From the NCBI GenBank assembly GCA_041484115.1, contig JBGPHA010000013.1:1-12101 (forward strand): a stretch of DNA of 12,101 bases. The letters run 5' to 3'. Position numbers and translations under genes: made by a program. Shown here piece after piece: positions 6,458-12,101 of the stretch (position 1 is the stretch's first letter; every line of letters starts with the position of its first letter). The notes under the pieces are model-generated. The model was not told the origin of the DNA and did not search any database. It saw only the letters and a program-made list of their open reading frames with translations. Origin of the DNA: ASMP01 sp041484115. Its GTDB lineage: Archaea; Nanobdellota; Nanobdellia; Pacearchaeales; GW2011-AR1.

Positions 6458-6528
6458 GCGCTGTTGGTTTAATGGTAGAATATCTCGTTGCCAACGAGGT
6501 GACCCGAGTTCGATTCTCGGACAGCGCA
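6458..6528 (+). tRNA. tRNA-Gly (anticodon GCC)
   Basis: The acceptor stem GCGCTGT pairs with ACAGCGC (6521-6527), followed by discriminator A. The anticodon stem TCTCG/CGAGG encloses TTGCCAA, with anticodon GCC at 6490-6492. The T arm CCGAG/CTCGG encloses TTCGATT. There is no intron and no encoded CCA. The 3' end is 2 bases from the stop codon of the convergent membrane-protein gene. Confidence 0.96.
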
Positions 6529-6530
6529 TC

Positions 6531-6758
6531 TTAATCAATTTCTGATCCGGATAAAGCGTCTCCGAGAAGTAAAAATAGCCCAATTATCACGAGGGCTACT
6601 CCTCCGAACTCTAGAATTATACTTCTTAGGTAGTTACTAAAATTTCCAATACCGATTTCTGAAAAATTTGTGGGTTTGCCATAAAAGAATAGAAACCATG
6701 CAATACCAAGTACGATAAACAACAAACCCAAGTATGTTTTTGTTCGACCCCTATCCAT
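6531..6758 (-). CDS. Small two-helix membrane protein of unknown function (convergent with tRNA-Gly)
   Basis: This 75-residue protein has a short basic start (MDRGRTKTY) and two strongly hydrophobic segments (about 9-26 and 51-66) separated by a loop of about 25 residues. It ends in an acidic tail. Basic N-terminus and topology suggest both ends lie in the cytoplasm. The family is not recognised. A TATA box centred about 25 bases upstream of the ATG supports this as a real, leaderless gene rather than a chance frame. Its stop codon almost touches the 3' end of tRNA-Gly on the opposite strand. Confidence 0.75.
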   Translation of the reverse strand: MDRGRTKTYLGLLFIVLGIAWFLFFYGKPTNFSEIGIGNFSNYLRSIILEFGGVALVIIGLFLLLGDALSGSEID

Positions 6759-6779
6759 ATTTTAATAAAAAAGAGGGAG

Positions 6780-6787
6780 TATAAAAA
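6780..6787 (-). promoter_or_regulatory. TATA box of the minus-strand membrane-protein gene
   Basis: TTTTTATA on the minus strand is centred about 25 bases before the ATG at 6758. It faces the tRNA-Ser promoter region across a short divergent gap. Confidence 0.5.
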
Positions 6788-6799
6788 TTTTTCATAAAA

Positions 6800-6834
6800 T
6801 TTTAAATAGACCTTAGGGCACTCTTATCTATAAG
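6800..6834 (+). promoter_or_regulatory. Promoter region of tRNA-Ser
   Basis: Two TATA-like boxes precede tRNA-Ser: TTTTAAATA at 6800-6808 (about 50 bases upstream) and TCTATAAG at 6827-6834 (about 24 bases upstream). The first is the better match and would give a 5' leader of about 25 bases; the second fits a start close to the tRNA. The sequence does not decide between them. Confidence 0.4.
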
Positions 6835-6853
6835 TACAAAAAAAAGTTTTATA

Positions 6854-6935
6854 GCCCGGATGGCAGAGTGGTTATTGCATGCGGCCCGAACCCGCAGTCC
6901 TTTGGGACATCTAGGTTCAATTCCTAGTCCGGGCG
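6854..6935 (+). tRNA. tRNA-Ser (anticodon CGA)
   Basis: This is a class II tRNA with a long variable arm. The acceptor stem GCCCGGA pairs with TCCGGGC (6928-6934), followed by discriminator G, as is usual for archaeal tRNA-Ser. The anticodon stem TGCGG/CCGCA encloses CCCGAAC, with anticodon CGA at 6887-6889 (reads UCG). The variable arm GTCC...GGAC follows, then the T arm CTAGG/CCTAG with loop TTCAATT. There is no intron and no encoded CCA. Confidence 0.95.
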
Positions 6936-6944
6936 TACCGATAA

Positions 6945-6954
6945 TTTTATAAAA
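6945..6954 (+). promoter_or_regulatory. TATA box of the superoxide dismutase gene
   Basis: TTTTATAAAA is centred about 25 bases before the SOD ATG at 6975, which predicts a leaderless message. It lies 9 bases after tRNA-Ser. Confidence 0.55.
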
Positions 6955-6974
6955 AAGAATTTTGTTTATGAATT

Positions 6975-7580
6975 ATGTTCAACTTACCAAAACTTCCTTA
7001 TGCTTATGATGCACTTGAGCCATTTATAGATGCAAGAACAATGGAAATACATCATACTAAACATCACCAGACTTACATTGATAAGCTGAACAAGGCACTA
7101 GAAAAATATCCAAAACTCCAGAAAAATTCTGCCGAAGATCTTATTAAAAATCTTGAAGTAATTCCAGAAGACATAAGGATAGCTGTGAAAAATCACGGGG
7201 GAGGACATGTAAACCATAGTTTCTTCTGGCAAATTTTAAAAAAAGATATTGAACCAAAGGGGGATATCCTCAGGGCAATAAATAAAAAATTCAAAGGCAT
7301 TGATACTTTCAAGGAACAGTTCAAGGATGCAGCAACAACTCTTTTCGGAAGCGGCTGGGCCTGGCTTGTTGTTAACAGTCAAGGAGAACTCGAAATAATG
7401 AAAACCCCAAACCAAGATAGTCCTATAACACATAACATGACTCCGATATTAGGAATCGATGTCTGGGAACATTCGTACTACCTTAAATATCAAAACAGAA
7501 GGCAAGAATATGTAGATGCCTTTTTTCATGTCATCAACTGGGACAAGGTCAACGAAAACTATTTGAAAGCTAAGAGATAA
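6975..7580 (+). CDS. sod: Superoxide dismutase, Fe/Mn family (Mn-type signatures)
   Basis: This 201-residue cytoplasmic enzyme converts superoxide to oxygen and hydrogen peroxide. It has the family start LPKLPYAYDALEP and the four metal ligands H26, H81 (in NHSFFW), D162 and H166 (in the DVWEHSYY signature). The Gly-rich GGGH before NHSFFW together with Gln in PNQDSP (about residue 147) is the pattern of Mn rather than Fe enzymes. Length is normal. It has its own TATA box and a leaderless-type start. An ATG at 6968 is out of frame. Its position just before the iron-sulfur assembly operon fits a role in protecting clusters from oxygen. Confidence 0.96.
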   Translation: MFNLPKLPYAYDALEPFIDARTMEIHHTKHHQTYIDKLNKALEKYPKLQKNSAEDLIKNLEVIPEDIRIAVKNHGGGHVNHSFFWQILKKDIEPKGDILRAINKKFKGIDTFKEQFKDAATTLFGSGWAWLVVNSQGELEIMKTPNQDSPITHNMTPILGIDVWEHSYYLKYQNRRQEYVDAFFHVINWDKVNENYLKAKR

Positions 7581-7583
7581 TTC

Positions 7584-7595
7584 TTTTATATAAAT
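7584..7595 (+). promoter_or_regulatory. TATA box of the SUF operon
   Basis: TTTTATATAAAT is a strong archaeal box in the 56-base gap between SOD and the first gene of the SUF operon. Transcription would start near 7614, leaving a leader of about 20 bases before the ATG at 7637. No operator-like repeat is obvious. Confidence 0.55.
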
Positions 7596-7636
7596 TCAAG
7601 AGTAACCTTTATTAACAAACACTTAAACCTAAAGTA

Positions 7637-7855
7637 ATGAAAGAAATAACCAAGGATAATTTAATTAATGATTTTTTGAAAAAAAATCCCGAGGTAGCTG
7701 AGATACTAATGGCTTACGGACTGCATTGTGTCAATTGCCATTTCTCTGAGTTTGATACAATAGAAGATGGGGCAATGGTTCACGGAATGTCCGATGAGGA
7801 TATTGAATTAATGCTTAAAGACGTAAATAAATTGATTAAAGAAAAGGAAAAATGA
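7637..7855 (+). CDS. DUF1858-type redox-disulfide protein (CxxC)
   Basis: This 72-residue protein matches the DUF1858 / hybrid-cluster-protein-associated redox disulfide domain (TIGR03980 type). It begins with ITKDNLINDFLKKNPEVAEI, followed by the hallmark MAYGLHCVNCHFSEFDTIED with C31 and C34, then G-M-S-D-E-D-I-E near residues 50-57. Such proteins carry a reactive CxxC pair and are thought to act in thiol/disulfide or iron-sulfur chemistry, but the substrate is not established. It is the first gene of the SUF operon and overlaps the next gene by ATGA, so a role in delivering electrons or sulfur to Fe-S assembly is a reasonable inference. Confidence 0.88.
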   Translation: MKEITKDNLINDFLKKNPEVAEILMAYGLHCVNCHFSEFDTIEDGAMVHGMSDEDIELMLKDVNKLIKEKEK

Positions 7856-8073
7856 CAAGACTATCTGATAGAATCAGCAGAGAAGGGCAACCATGTATAC
7901 CAACTTTAGGATTAGAAAGATGTCCTGGAATTTACAAAAGTATTGGGATAGTAAGACAACCTAATCTTGAAAGTGATTATCTTCTTATCAGTGAATGTAA
8001 TGAATGTAAAAAAAGAGTTTATGATGCGGTTGACACGGAGGATGGGAGAATAGAACTGGTAGAAACAATATAA
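7852..8073 (+). CDS. Small four-cysteine protein of unknown function
   Basis: This 73-residue soluble protein is not recognised. It has four cysteines, C15, C24, C49 and C52, the last two as C-N-E-C. That could bind zinc or an Fe-S cluster, or form thiols. The C-terminal half reads as beta-strands around the CxxC (YLLISECNECKKRVYDAV), with the look of a zinc-ribbon half. Its ATG overlaps the TGA of the DUF1858-type gene (ATGA), and its stop lies 1 base before sufB, so it is firmly inside the operon. A role in sulfur or metal handling during Fe-S assembly is inferred from context only. Confidence 0.82.
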   Translation: MTRLSDRISREGQPCIPTLGLERCPGIYKSIGIVRQPNLESDYLLISECNECKKRVYDAVDTEDGRIELVETI

Positions 8074-8074
8074 A

Positions 8075-9478
8075 ATGCAAAATCAAGAAATTGAAATAAC
8101 TAAAGAAATTTATGACAAGGCAAATCCAGAGAAGCTAATTTTTAAAGCAGAGGCGGGAATTTCCGAAGCATTAGTACTCCAAATTTCCAAGGACAAAAAC
8201 GAACCTGAATGGATGCTGCAGAAAAGGCTCGAAGCATTAAAATTATTCAATGAAATGCCGATGCCTAACTTTGGCCCAGACTTGAAAGATTTGAATATCA
8301 ATGAAATTCATCTTTACCTTAGACCTGAAGCAAAAAAGAATTCTAATACTTGGGAAGAAGTCCCAGAAGACATAAAAAAAACTTATGAAAAACTAGGAAT
8401 CCCTAAAGCTGAACGAGAAGCTTTAGCTGGTGTGGGAGCCCAGTATGAATCTGAAGTTATTTATCATAAACTGAAAAAACAATGGGAAGAATTAGGTGTC
8501 ATTTTTCTCGACTGCGACGAAGGCTTGAAACAGCATCCAGAGTTTTTCAAAAAATATTTCATGACGACTTGTATTCCTGTAAATCTCCATAAGTTCACAG
8601 CGCTTCATGGAGCTTTCTGGTCAGGTGGGACTTTTATCTATGTTCCCAAGAATGTGAAAGTTGATTTGCCTTTGCAAGCTTATTTTAGGATGAATGCAAA
8701 AAAGGGAGGGCAGTTCGAGCACACATTGATAATTGCAGATGAAGGCTCTGAAATTCATTATATAGAGGGGTGCTCCGCACCAATCTACAACGAAAATTCT
8801 CTTCATGCTGGATGTGTTGAAATACATGTTCTAAAAAATGCCCGTGTTCGTTATAGCAGCATAGAAAACTGGAGCAAGAACACTTACAATTTAAACACAA
8901 AGCGAGGAGTTGTCTCTGAAAATGGAATAATGGAGTGGGTAAATGGAAATACCGGAAGCAAGGTAACAATGCTATACCCCTCTTCTGTTCTGTTAGAGAA
9001 AGGCGCAAAGACAGATTATGTTGGAATTGCTTATGCAAATAAGGGACAGCACCAAGATACAGGATGTAAAGTTTATCACCTGGCCCCTAATACGAGTTCA
9101 CATGTTATCAGCAAAAGCATCTGCATGAATGGAGGAATTACTGCATATCGTGGCCTTATAAAGATAAAACAAGGCTGTAAAAACTGCAAGTCAAGTGTTA
9201 GATGTGATGGTCTAATGCTAGACAACAAGAGCAGAGCAACTACTTTTCCAAGCATGGAAGTGGATGAGAATGAAATCGAGGTTTCGCACGAGGCTACTGT
9301 AGGAAAAATAGGAGATGAGCAATTATTCTACTTGATGTCTAGAGGTTTATCAGAGCAGGAAGCAACAAAAATGATAGTTTCTGGTTTCATAGAACCATTG
9401 ATAAAAGAACTTCCTCTAGAATACGCTGTAGAGTTAAACAGATTGATAGAATTGGAGATTGAGAATTCTGTAGTTTAA
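8075..9478 (+). CDS. sufB: Fe-S cluster assembly scaffold SufB
   Basis: SufB builds iron-sulfur clusters with the SufC ATPase. This 467-residue protein is close to full family length. It carries GVGAQYESEVIYH (119-131), GAFWSGGTFIYVPK (179-192), the IIADEGSEIHYIEGCSAPIY segment (219-238), GKGQHQDTG-type sequence (323-330), APNTSSHVISKS (337-348), and the C-terminal block with C377 (VRCDGLML), H405/E406 (SHEATVGKIG) and QLFYLMSRGLSEQEA. C233 and C377 correspond to cysteines shown to matter in E. coli SufB (254 and 405). Two extra Cys (368 and 371) lie just before C377. It starts 1 base after the four-Cys gene. No SufD gene is visible, so it may work as a SufB2C2 complex or with SufD encoded elsewhere. 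Confidence 0.97.
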   Translation: MQNQEIEITKEIYDKANPEKLIFKAEAGISEALVLQISKDKNEPEWMLQKRLEALKLFNEMPMPNFGPDLKDLNINEIHLYLRPEAKKNSNTWEEVPEDIKKTYEKLGIPKAEREALAGVGAQYESEVIYHKLKKQWEELGVIFLDCDEGLKQHPEFFKKYFMTTCIPVNLHKFTALHGAFWSGGTFIYVPKNVKVDLPLQAYFRMNAKKGGQFEHTLIIADEGSEIHYIEGCSAPIYNENSLHAGCVEIHVLKNARVRYSSIENWSKNTYNLNTKRGVVSENGIMEWVNGNTGSKVTMLYPSSVLLEKGAKTDYVGIAYANKGQHQDTGCKVYHLAPNTSSHVISKSICMNGGITAYRGLIKIKQGCKNCKSSVRCDGLMLDNKSRATTFPSMEVDENEIEVSHEATVGKIGDEQLFYLMSRGLSEQEATKMIVSGFIEPLIKELPLEYAVELNRLIELEIENSVV

Positions 9479-9479
9479 A

Positions 9480-9824
9480 ATGAATTTAATAAACAGATTA
9501 GTAGGCAAGATATTTCGTGTTGAAGAATCTGATGTTATAGAAGCTGTTGCTTTAAGCGATGAGAAAGGGGGATATAGCTGGTATATAGACCCATTAAGAG
9601 TAAAAGATATATCTAAGGTAAGAATGAACAGGATTAGAACTGAGATTAATGATATTGCCATACCCTCTGTAGAAGATCTCGCAAATGGAATTAAATCTGT
9701 GACCATAACTTACAGGAGAAGAATTGTTTATCTTTTTGATAGAGTTTTTGAAGACATACCAGTAATGGAAAATATAACAGAATATAAAAATGGCAGGAGT
9801 AAAACTCGGGAGATTATCTATTAA
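9480..9824 (+). CDS. Unknown 114-residue protein inside the SUF operon
   Basis: I do not recognise this family. It has no Cys, no membrane segment and no known motif. It looks like a mixed alpha/beta protein: a basic start (MNLINRLVGKIFRVEESDV), a central VEDLANGIKSVTITYRRRIVYLF section (about 64-86), and a charged C-terminus ending REIIY. It lies 1 base after sufB and 2 bases before sufS, the place often held by sufD, but it is far too short and shows no SufB/SufD sequence features. It may be an accessory or regulatory factor for cluster assembly (inference from position alone). Confidence 0.82.
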   Translation: MNLINRLVGKIFRVEESDVIEAVALSDEKGGYSWYIDPLRVKDISKVRMNRIRTEINDIAIPSVEDLANGIKSVTITYRRRIVYLFDRVFEDIPVMENITEYKNGRSKTREIIY

Positions 9825-9826
9825 AA

Positions 9827-11050
9827 ATGGAACTAAATAATAATGCTGCAAAATCTTTGAAAAACGATTTTCCTATTTTCAGGCATAATCTTGGTCTCAT
9901 ATATCTGGATAATGCAGCAACAAGTCAAAAACCAGCAAGCGTGATAAATACTGTTAAGGAATTCTCAGAAAGAGATAATGCAAATGTTGGCCGTGGAGTG
10001 TATTCTCTGGCTGAAAGAGCTATAAAAAAATACAACCAAGCAAGAACTGTCGTGGCTGATTTTATTGGCGCTGATTCCGATGAAATAGTTTTTACTAAAA
10101 ATACAACCGAGTCCCTTAATCTGTTAGCATATACACTACAGTCAATTCTTCCAAAGGAAAAAAATGAAATCTTACTTACAGAGATGGAGCACCATTCAAA
10201 TCTTATTCCTTGGCAGCAACTTGCCAAAAGAAGTAACATGAAGCTGGTATTTGTTAAAGTTAAATCAGATTTTACATTGGATATGAATGATCTAAAAAAT
10301 AAGTTGACAGACAAGACAGCCATAATAGCATTTACTCATGTTTCAAATGTTCTTGGAATAGTTAATCCTGTAAATGAAATTATCAATCTAGCAAAATCCA
10401 GAGGAGCAATAACAGTAATAGATGCTGCACAAGCAATTCAGCATTTATCTATTAATGTGAAAGAGCTTGGCTGTGATTTCCTAGCTTTTTCAGGACATAA
10501 AGTTCTCGGTCCTAATGGTATAGGTGTTTTATTTGGAAGGAAAGATCTTCTGAAAAAAATAGAACCCTTTAATTTTGGTGGAGGAATGATAGAAGCCGTG
10601 AATTTTAAAGATTCTTCTTGGAAAGAAACTCCAGAAAAATTCGAGGCAGGAACACAAAATATTGCGGGAGCTGTTGGCTTGGCAGAATCTCTGAATTATA
10701 TAAAAAAAATAGGTATTAAAAACATAGAAAAATGGGAAAATTATCTGCTAAAATATGCGCTCAAAAGACTAAATGAAGTTCCTGGAATAAAAATTTACAA
10801 TCCTGGCGCTGATTCCAGCGTTTCTCTGGTTTCTTTCAGTCTTTTAGGAATTCACCCTCATGATGTTGCTGAACTTTTGAATGAAAAAAAGATTGCAATA
10901 CGTGCAGGGCACATGTGCACAATGCCCCTAATGGAAATTTTAGGAGTACAAGGCGGAGTGTGCAGGGCAAGTTTCTCGTTTTATAATACACTTGAAGATA
11001 TTGATGTTCTAGTTGATTCCCTAAAAGAAATTCAAAAGAGGTTTGAATAA
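9827..11050 (+). CDS. sufS: Cysteine desulfurase SufS (group II, PLP enzyme)
   Basis: SufS takes sulfur from cysteine, leaving alanine and an enzyme persulfide. This 407-residue protein has normal length. Landmarks are YLDNAATSQKP (26-36), NVGRGVYSLAERA (53-65), TEMEHHSN with H123 stacking on PLP (118-125), the VIDAAQ aspartate D199, the PLP-lysine K225 in FSGHKVLGPNGIG, and C364 as the persulfide cysteine in RAGHMCTMPLM. The usual group II loop reads RxGHHCxQPLM, so H, A/C and Q positions differ here. The ending RASFSFYNT is typical. It starts 2 bases after the 114-residue gene and its stop overlaps the SufU ATG as TAATG. Confidence 0.97.
   Translation: MELNNNAAKSLKNDFPIFRHNLGLIYLDNAATSQKPASVINTVKEFSERDNANVGRGVYSLAERAIKKYNQARTVVADFIGADSDEIVFTKNTTESLNLLAYTLQSILPKEKNEILLTEMEHHSNLIPWQQLAKRSNMKLVFVKVKSDFTLDMNDLKNKLTDKTAIIAFTHVSNVLGIVNPVNEIINLAKSRGAITVIDAAQAIQHLSINVKELGCDFLAFSGHKVLGPNGIGVLFGRKDLLKKIEPFNFGGGMIEAVNFKDSSWKETPEKFEAGTQNIAGAVGLAESLNYIKKIGIKNIEKWENYLLKYALKRLNEVPGIKIYNPGADSSVSLVSFSLLGIHPHDVAELLNEKKIAIRAGHMCTMPLMEILGVQGGVCRASFSFYNTLEDIDVLVDSLKEIQKRFE
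11038..11042 (+). promoter_or_regulatory. Ribosome binding site of the SufU-like gene
   Basis: GAGGT lies 7 bases before the ATG at 11050, inside the end of sufS. It supports this start and reinitiation after sufS termination. Confidence 0.4.
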
Positions 11051-11424
11051 TGGAAGAAGGAATACCAAGCGATATGTATAAAGAACACATATTAGAACTT
11101 TACAAAAGCCCAAGCAACTTTGGAATTCTGGATGCGCCTACGCATGAAAAAACAAGCTATAATTCTGTCTGTGGAGATGAAATTACTGTACAGCTTCTTG
11201 TTAAAGATGACATTATCAAAGATATAAAGTTCAGTGGAAGTGGTTGTGTTATATCAATGGTTTCTGCTTCAATGCTTACTGATAAAATTAAAGGAATGAA
11301 AATATCAGATGTTAAAAATATGAAAGGTGAAGATGTCCTAAGTATATTAAATATGAAATTAAATCTTGCAAGGGTTAAATGCGCGCTTCTTTCTTTTGAA
11401 GCCGTAAAAGGGGCTCTGAAGTAA
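11050..11424 (+). CDS. sufU: SufU/IscU-like Fe-S scaffold or sulfur-transfer protein
   Basis: This 124-residue protein has the IscU/SufU fold. It has LYKSPSNFGILDAP (17-30), NSVCGDEI with C41 and D43, FSGSGCVISMVSASML with C66, and RVKCALLSFEA with C111. C41, D43 and C66 match the numbering of the zinc ligands of Bacillus subtilis SufU. However, C66 to C111 is only 45 residues, close to IscU and well short of the SufU spacing of about 62, so the SufU-specific insertion is missing. The LPPVK chaperone-binding motif of IscU is also absent, and Lys replaces the His before the last Cys. It could be a zinc sulfurtransferase for SufS or a true scaffold. It overlaps sufS and sufC by 1 base each. Confidence 0.92.
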   Translation: MEEGIPSDMYKEHILELYKSPSNFGILDAPTHEKTSYNSVCGDEITVQLLVKDDIIKDIKFSGSGCVISMVSASMLTDKIKGMKISDVKNMKGEDVLSILNMKLNLARVKCALLSFEAVKGALK

Positions 11425-12101
11425 TGCTGGAAGTAAAAAACCTTCAAGTTGAACTCAAAGGAAAAAAAATACTCAAAGGGTTGAATTTGAAACTCGAACA
11501 AGGAATTGTTCATGCTCTCATGGGTCCAAATGGTTCAGGCAAAAGTACGCTTTCCTATGCCATTATGGGCCATCCTAATTATGAAGTAACTTCTGGAGAA
11601 ATTCTTATTGATGGAAAAAACATCTTGAACCTCAGCCCAAATGAAAGGGCAAAACTTGGATTGTTTCTTTCTTTTCAGAATCCCATAGAAATTGAGGGTG
11701 TAAAACTCTCCACTTTTTTAAGACAGGCATATAATTCTATTAATGAAAAGAAATTATCTATTCTCGAATTCAATGAACTTCTTGAAAAAAACGCTGATGG
11801 GCTTAAAATATCGAGAGATTTTCTTTCTCGTTATCTGAATAAAGGATTTTCCGGGGGTGAGAAAAAAAAGGCAGAGATTCTCCAATTACTCGTCTTAAAT
11901 CCAAAAATAGCAATCCTTGATGAGACAGATTCTGGTCTTGACATTGACTCCTTAAAATTGGTGGCTGCAGGAATCAACAAGTTCATGAGCAAGGATAAAA
12001 CAGTGTTAATAATCACCCATTATAAAAGAATTCTGGAATATATTAAGCCTGAAAAGGTTTCAATAATAATAGATGGAAAAATAGCTCTCGATGGAAGTAG
12101 A
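11424..12101 (+). CDS. sufC: Fe-S assembly ATPase SufC (C-terminus beyond window)
   Basis: SufC is the ABC-type ATPase that drives SufB-based cluster assembly. The visible 226 codons start at the ATG overlapping the sufU stop (TAATG) and stay open to the window end; the family is usually about 245-260 residues, so only the tail is missing. Motifs are Walker A GPNGSGKST (34-42), Q-loop FQNP (84-87), the signature GFSGGEKKKAEILQ (141-154), Walker B IAILDETDSGLD (162-173) with D166 and catalytic E167, and switch H199 in ITHYKR. The DETDSGLD and GFSGGEKK motifs are diagnostic of SufC rather than transporter ATPases. Confidence 0.97.
   Translation, partial: MLEVKNLQVELKGKKILKGLNLKLEQGIVHALMGPNGSGKSTLSYAIMGHPNYEVTSGEILIDGKNILNLSPNERAKLGLFLSFQNPIEIEGVKLSTFLRQAYNSINEKKLSILEFNELLEKNADGLKISRDFLSRYLNKGFSGGEKKKAEILQLLVLNPKIAILDETDSGLDIDSLKLVAAGINKFMSKDKTVLIITHYKRILEYIKPEKVSIIIDGKIALDGSR

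Noticed and set aside
8621..9038. Minus-strand open frames inside sufB
   Set aside because: sufB is strongly conserved over this stretch; the antisense translations are His/Cys/Leu-rich and resemble nothing.
9480..9824. Truncated SufD between SufB and SufS
   Set aside because: The protein is about a quarter of SufD length and shows none of the SufB/SufD core motifs, and the frame is intact with tight junctions on both sides.
9925..10323. 132-codon minus-strand frame inside sufS
   Set aside because: It is fully contained in conserved SufS coding sequence with no promoter or neighbour on that strand.
1..12101. CRISPR array, insertion sequence or prophage
   Set aside because: No regularly spaced repeats, transposase or integrase motifs, or terminal repeats were seen; the tRNA genes show no duplicated 3' ends that would mark an attachment site.

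Overview
The window comes from an archaeon with a small, tightly packed, AT-rich genome. It carries archaeal/eukaryotic-type ribosomal proteins (eL33/L35Ae and uL16/L10e), tRNA genes without encoded CCA, and archaeal TATA boxes about 25 bases before start codons, several of which look leaderless. Most neighbouring genes are 0 to 2 bases apart or overlap. Lineage cannot be proved from this sequence. The mix of a minimal SUF operon, many small unknown proteins and short tRNA-flanked membrane proteins would suit a DPANN lineage such as Pacearchaeota or Woesearchaeota (inference).

Left part, minus strand (1-5960). From the right it reads: a 46-residue ribbon-helix-helix (RHH) DNA-binding protein joined by an ATGA overlap to a Hanks-type Ser/Thr kinase with a two-helix membrane hairpin and an unknown C-terminal domain; a 614-residue protein with a degenerate nucleotidyltransferase copy, an intact-looking nucleotidyltransferase copy and a long helical, possibly HEPN-like tail; two tandem small paralogues of unknown function, each 1 base after the gene before; the ribosomal pair eL33-uL16; and an unknown gene running off the left edge. 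The RHH gene has a perfect 8+8 inverted repeat overlapping its TATA box, which suggests autorepression.

Middle (5960-6940). Three tRNA genes, Val(TAC), Gly(GCC) and Ser(CGA), alternate with two small two-helix membrane proteins.

Right part, plus strand (6940-12101). A Mn-type superoxide dismutase is followed by an iron-sulfur cluster assembly operon: a DUF1858-type CxxC protein, a four-Cys unknown protein, SufB, a 114-residue unknown protein where SufD often sits, SufS, a SufU/IscU-like scaffold lacking the usual SufU insertion, and SufC (cut by the window end). SufS would release sulfur from cysteine, the SufU-like protein would carry sulfur or a cluster, and SufB with the SufC ATPase would build the cluster. 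The neighbouring SOD and thiol proteins fit an oxygen-protection and Fe-S maintenance block.

The least described parts are the RHH-kinase pair, the duplicated nucleotidyltransferase protein with its twin small partners, and the unusual SUF operon composition.
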